Shown: positions 34,950-46,900 of the stretch, piece after piece | Layout of the letters: each line of letters begins with the position of its first letter | Numbering within the stretch: position 1 is the stretch's first letter | DNA from: Xenoacremonium recifei | Taxonomy: Eukaryota; Ascomycota; Sordariomycetes; Hypocreales; Nectriaceae | Length of the DNA: 64,000 bases | Reading direction: 5' to 3' | NCBI GenBank assembly: GCA_012184525.1 | Contig: WOFQ01000008.1 | Location: 620,001-684,000 of the forward strand | Program-made: the position numbers and the translations under genes | Notes under the pieces: model-generated | The model's input: only the letters and a program-made list of their open reading frames with translations | Database searches by the model: none | What the model was told of the DNA's origin: nothing

Positions 34950-37230
34950 GGTCCTAGGAATTTGATGTTAGAGACAACAGCTTTCGGTGACGCAAGAGAG
35001 ACGGAAAAGGCAAGACAGGGAGACTTCACCCCTTGTGCAGGACAATGAGACGTCGGGAATTAGATGAAGCGGAGGGCGGGAGGTTTGACTCAGGTCAAGA
35101 TGCCAACAACGGCGATTTGCAGGTGGCAGGGTGAAGATCAACCAGTCGGGCAACGTGCGTTCCGACAGGAGACGAGAGGAGAACAAGGACTCACGGGACT
35201 GGTTATGGCTGCCAAGTTCCAAGGTCAGGATCTTGTTGGGTCAGGAACACCCCTGCTATTGCAGAGTTTCTTGGAAGACCGCTGAAGCGGTACGGCGTTT
35301 CGAGCGCAGCGCCACTGAATTCCACCCAGATGATCGAGGATTTCGCAGTAAAATGGACGAACTACCCCAAGCCCTGGAGAAAGGGAAAAAATTCGAGGCT
35401 GGGGATATGCAGATTGCAGGCGTAGGTCCGTGGTTTGAAATTGATGATCGTCGAATCGCTGGAAGCCACGCACAAGCTGAATGGCTGGCTGCGAGTTTTG
35501 CTTGGACAACGAGTGACAGTTTTCGAGCGGGTCAGGGGCCAAGGCCGTGAGAGGTCGAGCCGAAAAAAAAACCGGCTGCAATGCGCAAGCAAGCAATAAG
35601 CACGGCAGCGATGGCGCGGGAGAAACGAACGACGGGAAATCGTACGAATGAAGCGAGAGACAACAACAGCGAATGTGTTGAGGCAGCGTTCCCCAGCGCT
35701 TCTGGAGGGATCGCGAGATGGTTTGCGTGGGAGATGGCCTGGCCATGCGAAGGGGGAAAGGGAGGGCCAGCGCCAGCGCAACGCTCCGCTCCACTGTAAC
35801 TGTCCCGAACCTGCACTGTACTGTACAGACAGTCCGTGGCAGGGCACCTGTGCCTGTCTGACCTCGTGCAAAAACTGTTGCGTGTTTGTGCACGTGCATA
35901 AAAATAGCGCGCACTCCCGCTGCCCGCCCTGGCTCCGATTCCATTCGGTTGCCCCATACGACGAGCCGGTTGCCGGGTATCTTGGAGTATCTTGGAGGTA
36001 CCGCCTCCGCTCCTCCCCAGGTATGGCGTCAGAGAACGCCCTGGCCGCCGCAGTTTGGCCCCCTTTTAATTGGCCATATTTGCTGGGTCGTTAAGCCCGT
36101 TGTACTTCCAGTGGACTTGGCGTCTATTTTCAGCACCCCCGCTTACCACGCTCATCCGAATCAGCCAGGCCGCCCGACTGGTTCTAGCCTGGGCTGTGCT
36201 GCCGAGCAAATTTTTGGCCCAGCACAGTTATGAACGTTACAGCGATGACACTTCGCGCTGCAAGTCGCGGAGCAGAATCCTGGTTTCGTCCAAACTCCTC
36301 GATGCCGAAGTTCCATATCACTGAGGCTGTCCATGCGTCGAATGGGCGACCCTGGCTCACAGAGATGCGATATGCGCTCGCCTCTGAAATTCTTGGTTGG
36401 CAACACGGAGTGTGTGAACCACGGGTTCTTAGATCGGGGCAAGATGGAACTTTGCATTCCAGAAGGTTGCACATATGGGGCACACGGGATAATCCCCCTG
36501 CCCCTTTCATCTGGTGATATGTCCATCCTTGAAATACGAGAGACAGCTCCATAATGCAAGATAATCACTTTTATTGTTGACCCTATTGCTGGTAACACTT
36601 TGCATGTGAGTTGGCACGTGTTTACATCCGTGACATGGGTAGAACGATACCTTCGTTCGTGGTGCACGCTAGAGACACTCAGCGCTCAAAGGTAAATCAT
36701 CCGGCTCCTCTACCGCTCTCTTTCCACGGACGCCTCATAGACTTTGTGGCTCATGCTCTCGGGGCTTGGAAACTCTCGATCGGTGTTTGGGTTTGTTCGA
36801 GTCGTCATGCACGTGGCCCGGAATACCGAAACTCTCGTCGGGACCAACCGTTGCTACCGAGATGGTAGGTATGTGCATTCTTGGCGTTTCTCCAGACAAC
36901 GACGTCACTTCATGGTGTGATATCCAATGTATCTAGGCGATATGTATGAACACCGATAGCAATATTTTCCGTTGCCGATTCGAAATAGCCAAGAAGCAAA
37001 GGCGTTCGCGTCAGTCGACGATATGTCTCATTGCGGTGTAGGGTAGGCTTTCCGACGCAAGGAAGCTGAAGCCATTCTATACGGAGTAGAATGAGTGCCA
37101 TAACATGGATAACCACTAACCCGAATACAGCAGTTCCTGGAACCCAACACCAGCGAAATATAGTGAGCCTAATACGCCCAGTGAGTGCCAGCTTTGAGAT
37201 GCTTCAACATCACATTTTTTCAGGAAATAT

Positions 37231-37290
37231 ACCATAAACCCAGACCCTGACCATAACCCGAACACTTAACCACAAACTGAACCATAACCT
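37231..37290. repeat. Degenerate CCATAACC-type short repeat
   Basis: Roughly ten-base units with ACC(N)AAACC / CCATAACC cores. It recalls C/A-rich telomere-like sequence but is not CCCTAA, and it lies internally. Confidence 0.35.
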
Positions 37291-40200
37291 TGGGGCGGAA
37301 AAATCGAATTCTTCTCTGAAAACACTGGCTGAAGTAGGGTTAGCGGTTGTCCATGTTATAGATAAGGTTGTCCATGTTACGGCACCCCTATAGAATAATC
37401 TCTGCGTTATCAACATCTCCTCTTCAGGTGGGTTCTTCCCGGATGTTGGTGAGTCGGGACTGGGTCCCGAGTCGTCATCATCTACGTTGGCGGATGTTTC
37501 AAAGCATCTATGTGCAGGAATTGCAGAATCTTGCTCCAATGCTCCACCAGCCGCGTACAACACCATCAGGAAGGGTGGGGTTTCACGACGGTCATGTACG
37601 ATTAGAGATGCAAAGAAGTCTCGCTAAACGCCCCATTTTCCTGTTGCTTGATAGAGACGTATCTTGATGGAGATGCCCACACTGTGCTGTTACAGCCAAG
37701 ATGCGAGCATCCCGACTAGGACAACCAAGGTTAGGCACAGCAATAGATGGACGACGACACCAATCGTCGATTGCTCACTGAACCAACCTAACCGAAGAAC
37801 GAAGCAAGGTGCCCTGGAGACACTAAGAAAACAGGGAGGAAGACATGAAGATGAATTGCCCGGAAGACTGGAAGGGGAGAGATGAAGGGAGGAGGAAGTG
37901 AAGGGCGGAGATGAGGAAAACAAGGGGGGGTGGTAGTCCGTGGAAACTGGAAAGAGCACCCGAGAGTCTCCTTCCTCCCCGTTTGGAAATACCACCTATT
38001 TGACCTTTACAGGTGGTTTCCGGGCACCTTCCGCTTTACAATACTCCTATCCGGGAGGCACCTTACCTTGGGACCGCAACGTCGGTGATGGTGGGGCCGC
38101 GAAGGGACGGGAAGCAGACCCACTCCTCCGACAGCCTCCATCAGTTCGGTCGGTGGTTTGCAATACTCACCGTGTCAACCCTTTGTCTACCCATGCTATA
38201 AAAATTGGCATTGCCTGTAACCGGCCAAGCCTGAATGAAAAAACCGCACACACTCTGCTGCCTCAACACATACAGGTACGCAAGGAGACAAGGTTTATTT
38301 GGAACATGGCTTGTCTTCGGCCTACTCTTCGGGCACACACAGTTGTCCAGGTGAAGTTTGGGGATCGTTCATTTGCCAAATATTGCTTGAAGTCGCGCAA
38401 AAGAGACTGGAATAGAAACAGCGGCTCCAGCCCTATAGATGATTCCAGCATGTCAGTCGCACAAGTGATTCTGTTGTACGACGTTCCGCCATTCTAGAAA
38501 GCCTACTGGCAAGCAGTCGTTCAAGATGCTGCGGGTAGCCGAAGGGAGCTATCGGCTCAAATAGTCACGTACAGCCTGAGACAACAGTGCAGAGCTAGTA
38601 CTACCTATCCATCGCAGCGGAGCCTCAAGGCATCATATCAAAGACTCTATGTACGAACTCTCCTGAACGATTATCGCATCAGATAATCCGTATGGAGTAC
38701 ATCTCGGAAGCTTGCAGGGATGGCGTCCCTGTCATAGATCGAATTGAGCAAAGGGTGTTGCTGGGAATGGACGGCAGCGGAACGGAGCAGCGGTGGTTGG
38801 TCGAATTACGCAAAGCGACGCAAAGCTGTACGAGGTTGCAGTGAGCTAAGGGGACCTAGTCCTCGTGATCGAGTCTCGTAAAGAATTTGGCGGGTCCATT
38901 AAACGGGATCGTCGAGCATCGCAAGATGCGGAAACAATAGGAGAGCACGTCGCTCACTACTTGTCTTGGCTCTCCCGTTTAGGCGAGTGGTGGCCATTTT
39001 CGACCATGTTCGTTCAGCCGACTCCTTCACAAGTTTCTTCACCTTCATTTCAGCCGCTCGACCTGCGGGTCATGTCGTTCTGGGGCGGGTTGACAGCAAC
39101 GCTATTTCGTACATACAGCGCTAATCACGCGGGGGCCTCGAATCGAATGACAATTCCGCGTGTGTTGGGCCAAGCAAGTCCCAGGATGCCGAAGCAGCCA
39201 TGAACACGCTGCCGAATGGGGGAAGCCCTGCGACGCCATCGATGCTTGGATCGGAATTCGGCGCGCCAGTCAGATTGGGTTGATTTGGCACTGGGGTCCA
39301 AGAGCTGAGACTGTTCGCTGGCCGTCCGCGTCTGTGATGGATGACGGCCAAGGCCGCCGCCGCTCAGCCCTGCTGCGGGCCGGGGACCAAGGGTACGGAG
39401 TGACTGGAAATGCGTACCCGATGGCCGGTATCATACAGAGTACGAAAGGAGACGCAAGTACGGAGTAAGAGATCAACATCAACAAGGTAGCAAACGGCCC
39501 TTCTAGATCCAGAAGGGATAGAGAATACGGGGGAAGCCGTTGCAGAGACTTGTTGATCTCGGCGGCACCAGCGCTGCGCTGCACTCTCTCAAAACTCATC
39601 GTCAGGGCAGGTTGGGGCGGAAAGAGGACGGATTGGCCACCGCCTTGAATAATGGCTTAAACAACCCGCCCCTCTCACTCGCTAGAGACAGCCTGATATT
39701 ACCTTAAGCTGGCGGGCGGGTGCTGGGACGAGGAGGTCTCGGTAACATTGGAGACCCCGTGAGCGGGTAATACGCCGCATCGCGTCGCGGAGGAGGCTTC
39801 TAGTGTGGCCGGGTGTCTGATGCAAATGAAACAAGGCCTTGGCATCTGTAATTGTGTCTGTGCCAGGGTCTCGTCGCTGCCCTAGCCTAGGGGTGTCGTG
39901 ATGGACGGACTGGCTGGGCGAAGCACGCCAGCAGCCCGCGCTGGACCGCTAATGACCTGGATGGGCTTAGACGGGCAGCTGGAGCCCTGTCGTGCCAGCC
40001 TTGGAAGCTTCCGTGCTAAAAACGGTGCAGAAACGGGCTCGCTCGCTGGACTCGACGGACCCTTCGACTGCGTCTGAGCCCGACCGACCGCTGCTTCACC
40101 TCGCGCGCTCACCACCTCACGCTGCGCTGCCGGCATGCGCTGGATCTTGCCATCTCTCGGGGCTTGCTGTCGAGATTCATCAGCGTCGTCGTGGCAGTAA

Positions 40201-40448
40201 AGCGGGCCGGTTATTGGCATCGTCATTGCTGCACCCGCAATATATCGTCATCCCGAGCATTCAAGTCGCTGTGGCCGGCCGACCCTCCCGTTTATTCTCC
40301 CCCCCCCGTCAAGCTGCCGCCCCTCCCCCACCCCTTGCGTCGGACATAAAAAAAAAAGGGGTGCTAACTCGGAACGACGACCACCCCAGCCTACTGTCGT
40401 TTCGGCCGCCCTGCCCTGTGTGCTAGCGAGCGCCTACCTTACTGGAGA

Positions 40449-40475
40449 GGGCTGGGCTGGGCTGGGCTGGGCTGG
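40449..40475 (+). repeat. GGGCT tandem repeat, five units
   Basis: Perfect five-base unit repeated five times, in the GC-rich leader region of the SKT5-like gene. Confidence 0.9.
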
Positions 40476-40680
40476 TCCCCTGATGATGCTGCTGACGGGG
40501 GGCGTTGTTGAGGTGAGTGAGTGTTTGGGGCACGTTGGCCGGGTTCCCTGGTGAAAGCCGTGGTGGCTGTTCGCGATGCACTGCGGCGGCGTGTATCAAC
40601 CCAACGCACAGGGCAGGCGGAGCTGAAGAGGATCGAGAGCCCCGAAGGAAAAGTACTTCAGCCAGCCAGCGCAAGCAATG

Positions 40681-40716
40681 GAGTCTGAGCCTGAGTCTGA
40701 GCCTGAGTCTGAGTCT
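40681..40716 (+). repeat. GAGYCT hexamer repeat, six units
   Basis: GAGTCT and GAGCCT units in tandem (T/C alternating at position 4). It would encode a Ser-Glu-Pro-Glu run if translated. Confidence 0.9.
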
Positions 40717-41030
40717 GCCTCGTCTGGGCCGTCTGGCGGTGTCACATCCCCAAGCCTGCCTGACTCTGACGGTCTCTCATCCCTGCCCCAGGTCTTTCAG
40801 CTCTGTCGCATGCCAGAGAAACACTGGACGGGAAGCCCTGGCTCCCCCATAAAGTGCAGGACACTAACCTATAACCATCGCCGCACAGTACGTGCTTGTA
40901 CGGTCAGGACAGGACAGGCACCATCGCGCGGATTTGCACACCACCCGCTAGACCTGCGCTGCGCACCCGCATTGCGCCGCGCCGCCGCCGCCGCCAGACT
41001 GACACTCCACTCCCTGGCCAATTCCTCCAT

Positions 41031-41050
41031 CCCATCCCATCCCATCCCAT
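41031..41050 (+). repeat. CCCAT tandem repeat, four units
   Basis: Perfect pentamer repeat in the presumed leader of the SKT5-like gene, preceded by CCAT. Confidence 0.9.
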
Positions 41051-41534
41051 TTGTATGGAATTTTCGCTCGTCGACACCCTCTTGCGACTTCTCCGTTCCT
41101 CGTGCTGGAGCTGACTGAAGTATATTCCTTCTCCCAGCATCCGGCCGCATTCCATCCATCCTTCGAGGCTGCTTGCTGCTCTCCGCCAGCCCCGCGTCGC
41201 TCGTTTTCCCGCCTCCACTACCACCTAACCATCGGACTTCCGGCCCCCAGACGACAAATCTCCATCAACCACCTCCCCATAGCGGCCAACCTCCGACCAC
41301 TTCGCATCCCTACTTCATATTGCTACCGACGAACCGGCGATTGCCAGCGGCGCTTGTTCTTGTCAAGAACAAGAATACGGCTGTCAAGATACATATTACC
41401 GGCATTGAATCGCCTCGAGACTGTGTCTTTCGAACACACAAAACCTCGCCGAAAACCGCTGAAATATTGGCCTGGTCTCGCCGACGGCTTTGACAACCTC
41501 CAACGACCGTCTTTGCGCCAGTCGTGACGGTGTT

Positions 41535-43941
41535 ATGGCTGCAGTCAGTACATCGCCGCCTCCGACTTCAGCTTCAACGGGCGCAAAGCACCAAGAGACG
41601 GTTTCCATGCAAGGTTTCTCCGGACCTGACGAGCTTGGCACGGGAGGGAACATCATGGGGGCGCCTCGTCTCCGGGACGCCCCTGTTTCTCCTGTTCGAG
41701 TCAACTTTCAAGACGAGAACTGGGCACAGCCGTCGAACGCGAACATTGAGCACTCGCAATTCCCAGAGTTCCAGGCTGAGTTGGTCGACCGCACTCGGGA
41801 GTATCAGCTTCCAGCACCGCCCAAAGTCCCTTTCCACAACGCACAAAGTTCTGGCTATGAACAGTCGAGCAGGGCCGACTCCTTCAACGCTGCCTCGAAT
41901 GCTCCCGAAGATGACGCCCACCGTTTTCCGCCGCTTGACACATCCGTTGGTCAACCATCTCTGCCTGCGATTCCGAGCCCGGCCGCTTCTGCCAACAGAG
42001 CCCCTCAAGTAGCTCCGGACTTGAGTCTATCACCGACGGCGACGGCGACTCCCGAGCAATATGAGCAACATCCTATGAGCCCGCAGGATAGGGTGCGCAA
42101 TCAAGACGCATACCGCAACAGCCGCGAATCGGACGAAACTACGAGCACCCACCAGCAACACGCGTCCGCTGAATCTTCGGCTACTACCAGTGCCAGCTCA
42201 CTGTCAGGTATCAACGAGAATGTCGAGTGTCAGACAATCGGAGACTCCCCCGAGAGCTCCGTAATCGAGGGCAACATCCATTCGAGCCAATCTGTCCCCC
42301 AGTTTCAGTATCACCACCAGCAGCAGTTTCCGCCTCGGGTGTCCAGTGTTCCGAGTGACGATGCCCGCTCAGCATCGAACCCAGATCTGGCTGAGAATGC
42401 CTCCAATATTCGGCGCCATCTGACACCCAATTCCACCTACTTCCGTCGCAGCTCTCTTCCGAGACCTCAATCATCATACTCCGCCTATTCCGATATGGGC
42501 CCTCGAGGTCGATCCCCTGGCCTGATGCCCGGCGGCTCTCACATGCGGACGCCGTCGCAGAATAGAAAGTCTCCAGATGTGCGCCCCTCGTCATACGCCG
42601 AGCTGCTCAACGTGCCATATCCCCAGCAAGCTCCTGCTCCTCTTGCTCTCGACAACTCGAATTTGCGTACAGTGGTTGGTAACAACGCCTCTCTCCTGAG
42701 TACACAAAAGACTCTGGATATGTATCGGATGAATGTTAAGAAGACAAACGACTTTTCTATCCAGTATTCTTTTGCGATATTCTTGATATCAACTGCGCAG
42801 GAGCAGGGACTCGACTTTACCGACCCCAAGGCGAGGAAGAATAGTCCTAAGCCTCAAAAGGGGCGTGATAGTCCGACGGTTGAAGGCACAGTCTCGAGCC
42901 CCCACGAACTGGTTCGAGAAGCTCGACAGATTCTTCAGCGCCTGGCTAGTGGCGGATATCCTTTCGCTCAATACTATCTCGCAGACGGCTACGCCTCGGG
43001 TCTGTTCAACAAAGGAAAGGAAGATTACAACTCGGCGTTTCCCCTCTTTGTTTTGGCTGCCAAACACGGCCATGCAGAATCTGCTTATCGAACTGCGCTG
43101 TGCTACGAGTTTGGCTGGGGTTGCCGCAAGGATCCCGCCAAGGCCGTGCAGTTCTTGAGGAGCGCTGCGTCAAAGAGACACCCTGGTGCTATGACTCGTC
43201 TCGGAAAAGCTTGCTTGTCTGGTGATCTGGGAGAGAAGAGGTACCGAGAGGGTATCAAGTGGATGAAACTTGCCACTGAAGCTGCTGATGCTCAGTACAA
43301 CTCGGCGCCCTACCAGCTGGGTTGCTTATACGAGACTGGCTACGGCGATGATGTGTTCCAGGATGCTACGTATGCTGCGGAGCTCTTCACACAAGCGGCA
43401 GATCTTGGTCACCCCGAAGCGAATTTTCGACTGGGAGAAGCTTATGAGCACGGATACCTAGGCTGCCCGCGAGATCCTGCCCTCAGTGTACACTTTTACA
43501 CCGGTGCCGCGGAACGCGGGCATGCTGCTGCAATGATGGGCTTATGTGCTTGGTACATGGTTGGAGCAGCCCCAATTTTAGAGAAGGATGAGGAGGAAGC
43601 TTACGAATGGGCTCGCCGATCTGCTGAGCTGGGTAAGCATCCCGGATTTGAGTTTATGTGTTTGACTGTGGCAAGCTGACATGACATAAATAGGTTTCGT
43701 CAAGGCACAGTATGCCGTGGGTTACTTCACGGAGATGGGCATAGGATGCCGCCGTGACATCCTGGAGGCCAACGTATGGTACGTCAAGGCAGCCGATGCC
43801 GGAGACGAACGAGCCAAGCAGCGACTGGCCATCATCCAAGCTGCCGTGAGTGGTGAGGGTACGCCCATGGAAGTGGCGCCTCCCAGGAACGGCAAGATAC
43901 AAAAGGCCGGCAAAGATGACAAAGATTGCATCGTCATGTGA
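41535..43941 (+). CDS. SKT5/Chs4-type chitin synthase activator with Sel1 repeats
   Basis: Predicted peripheral membrane activator of a Chs3-type (class IV) chitin synthase. Two exons: 41535-43632 and 43694-43941, with a 61-nt intron; 2346 nt, 781 residues. The first true ATG is 41535 (MAAVSTSPPPTSAS); the frame is also open upstream from 41490 but without an ATG. The N-terminal half is disordered and rich in Ser, Pro and Gln. The C-terminal half holds tandem Sel1/TPR-like repeats (AQYYLADGYASGLF, SAYRTALCYEFGWGCRKDP, APYQLGCLYETGYG, ANFRLGEAYEHGYLGC and AQYAVGYFTEMGIGCRRD), typical of SKT5. The end, KDCIVM, is a CaaX box for farnesylation, as in yeast Chs4. The presence of both parts and the linkage to a class IV synthase make this call strong. 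The gene has a long leader. Confidence 0.92.
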
Positions 43942-46900
43942 GACTTTGGTCGCCGTGACACTGACACGATCCCAACACAACATGCACATAATCTTGAGGA
44001 GACACGACTAATTACTACGACACTTTTCTGGAACAACGGCAAGCGATACCCGGTCTCGGCCATTGAACATCTTGCATAGAGGGGGATGCTATATGCTTTT
44101 CGATCCAGGACACAGTTGCATCATTGCATCCCATGGTTGATCATAGGCTGGATTTCATGGGCCAGCTTTTCATACGGAGCCAGAGTGGCTTTTTCTTACA
44201 CACTGTTCCCCGTGTTTTTGGGAATAGGTCTTTAGACAAAATGATGGAGGCGGTCTTGGTTTTAATTTCATTTTTCTTTGCTGGGAGGGGGGTATTTTCT
44301 TGCATTGGGAACAAAAAGGCGGATCCAGCTTTGATGGAAGGATCCGAGCTCGAGAGGACCGCGAGGTTAATACATTGCACTTCCCTTTCTCTTGATTTAT
44401 CGTATTCATGAGGAGCATTGGATGTGTGTGGAATTTCTTGTTGAGTGGGCGGCGTTGGGTTGGAACGTTGGTTAGTCGTGATTATAAAGTAATAATGCTC
44501 TGATAATGGCGGGTGATTGTGCACTTGCTTGTACATATACATGCATCGTACCTTGTCCTCAATCGGTGACCATTCTTCGAAGCATGGTGGAAAACCTATA
44601 TGAAATGCATATAAGTAGAGCCAGAGATCTAGAGATAGTCTAGACAAAGCAATCACACGAGATTATTTGCACCCTCGTACTTGAGGAGAGAGTTCCAGCT
44701 ACGCATAAGATTCACCTGGGTTGAAATGGATAAATGGGAGAAAGTAACCGGGGTTCATTTCCTAGTGGCATTAATGACATGACGCACAGGAAGCAGCGCA
44801 TATGCAAGATATCGAAGTGGGCATGCTGCGAGTCTCCAAGGTGTTAGCGTGGACCTTCAACCTGTTCGTGATATGTCTGTAGATCTTGCGGTCTGAACCA
44901 CGTCCAAGGGCGGTCTGTCTGTCTGATAGCCATGGGTACTGATAAGCATCGCGGGGTCAGCGGAGACGGGGTCTCGAACGGTCAAGGGATGCATATGCGG
45001 CTTCCCGGAGTGGACCGAAGCAAGGAAGAGCGATGTCGAGGCTTGGTTAGAGCCCCAGCAGACGTTTACCTTACCTAAGGCGGTGCCGAGCCAGGGAGTT
45101 TGAGTTTCAGAGTTGACGGGAGGGAGTTGAGTCGGTTCCATACATCCATTCGAATCCAATCCTGTCTGTCTGTCCCACGAGGTGGCGGAGGGGCCCGAGG
45201 GAGACTCCCGCGCCAGGCCCGCCCTTTCTGTCTGCCTCCCGGGACGGTCTCAGATGATCGACCTGACAGGCAGTGGGCAGGAAGAGGGTGGGAGGGGAAT
45301 GCCTGTTCCCATGGCGATAGCAAAGAGTTGTATAGGCAGACTAAGTGCTGAAGACTTTGGTCATGTTACATGGAAATGTTCCGTCTTCCGGAACCTGCTG
45401 TGCTCCGACGGATGTACCACGGTACGATCCGTTAGCATGACGATGAGGACGGTATACTTTGATGATGAGGAGATCTGAATGAAAAGGTCTTTGATGCGGA
45501 CCCAGACGGCGCAGAGTCAGCAGTGTATGTCCAGACGAATGTGAGAGTCTCAACAAGGCTGGTACTGTCTCGGCTCGACAGATCCAGCTGCTCAGGATGG
45601 ATCTCATCGTTCCGCGCACGAAGCTCCAAGCTGGCTGTCTGTAAGTCGTCTAAGCGCGCACGGACCAGTTTCCTGTCTTAGAGTAGCTCCAGCGGCCGCC
45701 CCATTGAATCGCCCCACGTGTGCAGAGTCATTAAACTTCGACGCGTTCCTGACGCGTCGGACCGCGTCGCGCGCCTTCAACGTCATCTCTGGCATACGGC
45801 GCAAATATGGCGGCAATCGCGCTGCATCCAAACCAGCCTTGGTTGGGGTCGGTCATGTGGTGACGGTGTCCAATCTTCTCACAGCCCGCCTCCACCAAAT
45901 CTCCCCAGAACACCTCATGTGAACAACCTCTGGTCTGGCGCCTAAGGGATGCGGCAGCTGCTGATGGGCCATTCGTTGGGGGTTTGAAGCTGCATCGACG
46001 GCTTGCCCGGTTGATGCGCGTGCGATGACTTGCAGCCTTTGCAGATGCGGAGGAGCAGCGTTCATGCGAGGGGTAAATCCTAGTCCACCGAATAGAAGAG
46101 AAGAGATCTGTCTTTGCTTGAATCGCTCTGGCTTCAAGTCATTGCACGCACGCGTTTCACCATCTGCCCGGTGTGCACGCTGGCTGATCTGCAATCATCC
46201 CAAGGGCGACTCGCTGGAGAACAAGACCGAGTTCTTGTGACCCAAACCACACGAGTAGCGTAGTTTGTGGAAAGACCCAAAGCGCCCTCGACCAAGAGGG
46301 AGGGAAATGGAGGAGAGGCAGAGAGGTGAGACGGCCCATGACTTCATCCGCTCGAGGGAGGTAGATTGCACACTGATGGCCGAGATCCCCTCCCCTCCCA
46401 CACCAGTTTCGGTCATCGAGGGAGATGGAAGCCATCGGTGCATGAACGACGCCGCCGTAGTTCATGGCTGATGTCAATCTCTGACCGGGCAACCAGAAAC
46501 CTTGGAAATCATGCGCGGGATGGGGGTCCGGCTTCGTTGAGTGTGTGTGTGGGCTGGAAGAAGAGGGACTTGGACGGGGGGCACGGTGAGCTAATGGGAG
46601 GTGCTAGCAGGATTCTTGCCTACCCTACCCTTTGACCGTGACGCTGTTCGGGCTGCCAGACCTCCTACACCGAGCAGAACGGTGATCGGGACCCCAATTG
46701 GAGCAGAGGAGTGATGTCAGACCGGCCAGGCACGTCAGGTTTCGAAACGACGGCATTGCAAAAACACCCTGGACGGAATCGGCGATGAATGAGTTGACGA
46801 CCAATCTACCGGTGCTGGGGGCGGGATGGCCCTGGTTCAGCCTTCGGAACCTTTTGTGAGCCATATTCCAGCTCGTGCACCCATATCCCGTGCGGCGTGT

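Larger units (their letters stand above)
34950..41534. other. 6.6 kb gene-poor interval between chitin synthase and SKT5-like genes
   Basis: Contains no gene I can support. Features seen: two exact TACGGAGTA 9-mers (37080-37088 and 39459-39467) and one TACAGAGTA variant (39434-39442); an ACCATAACC-like degenerate array (37231-37290); five GGGCT units (40449-40475); six GAGYCT hexamers (40681-40716); a (CCG)n tract near 40976-40995; and (CCCAT)4 at 41031-41050. The right end, from about 40000, is GC-rich and probably the long leader of the SKT5-like gene. ATG-initiated frames in it (such as 40678-41118) are dominated by simple sequence and look non-coding. Confidence 0.6.

Noticed and set aside
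37940..38497. 185-codon open frame in the chitin-gene interval
   Set aside because: It begins at GTG, not ATG, and its composition looks random.
40678..41118. ATG frame encoding Ser-Glu-Pro-Glu repeats
   Set aside because: Dominated by simple-sequence DNA in the presumed leader of the SKT5-like gene; no conserved segment.
41490..41534. Upstream start for the SKT5-like protein
   Set aside because: The frame is open but the codon at 41490 is TTG; the first ATG is 41535.
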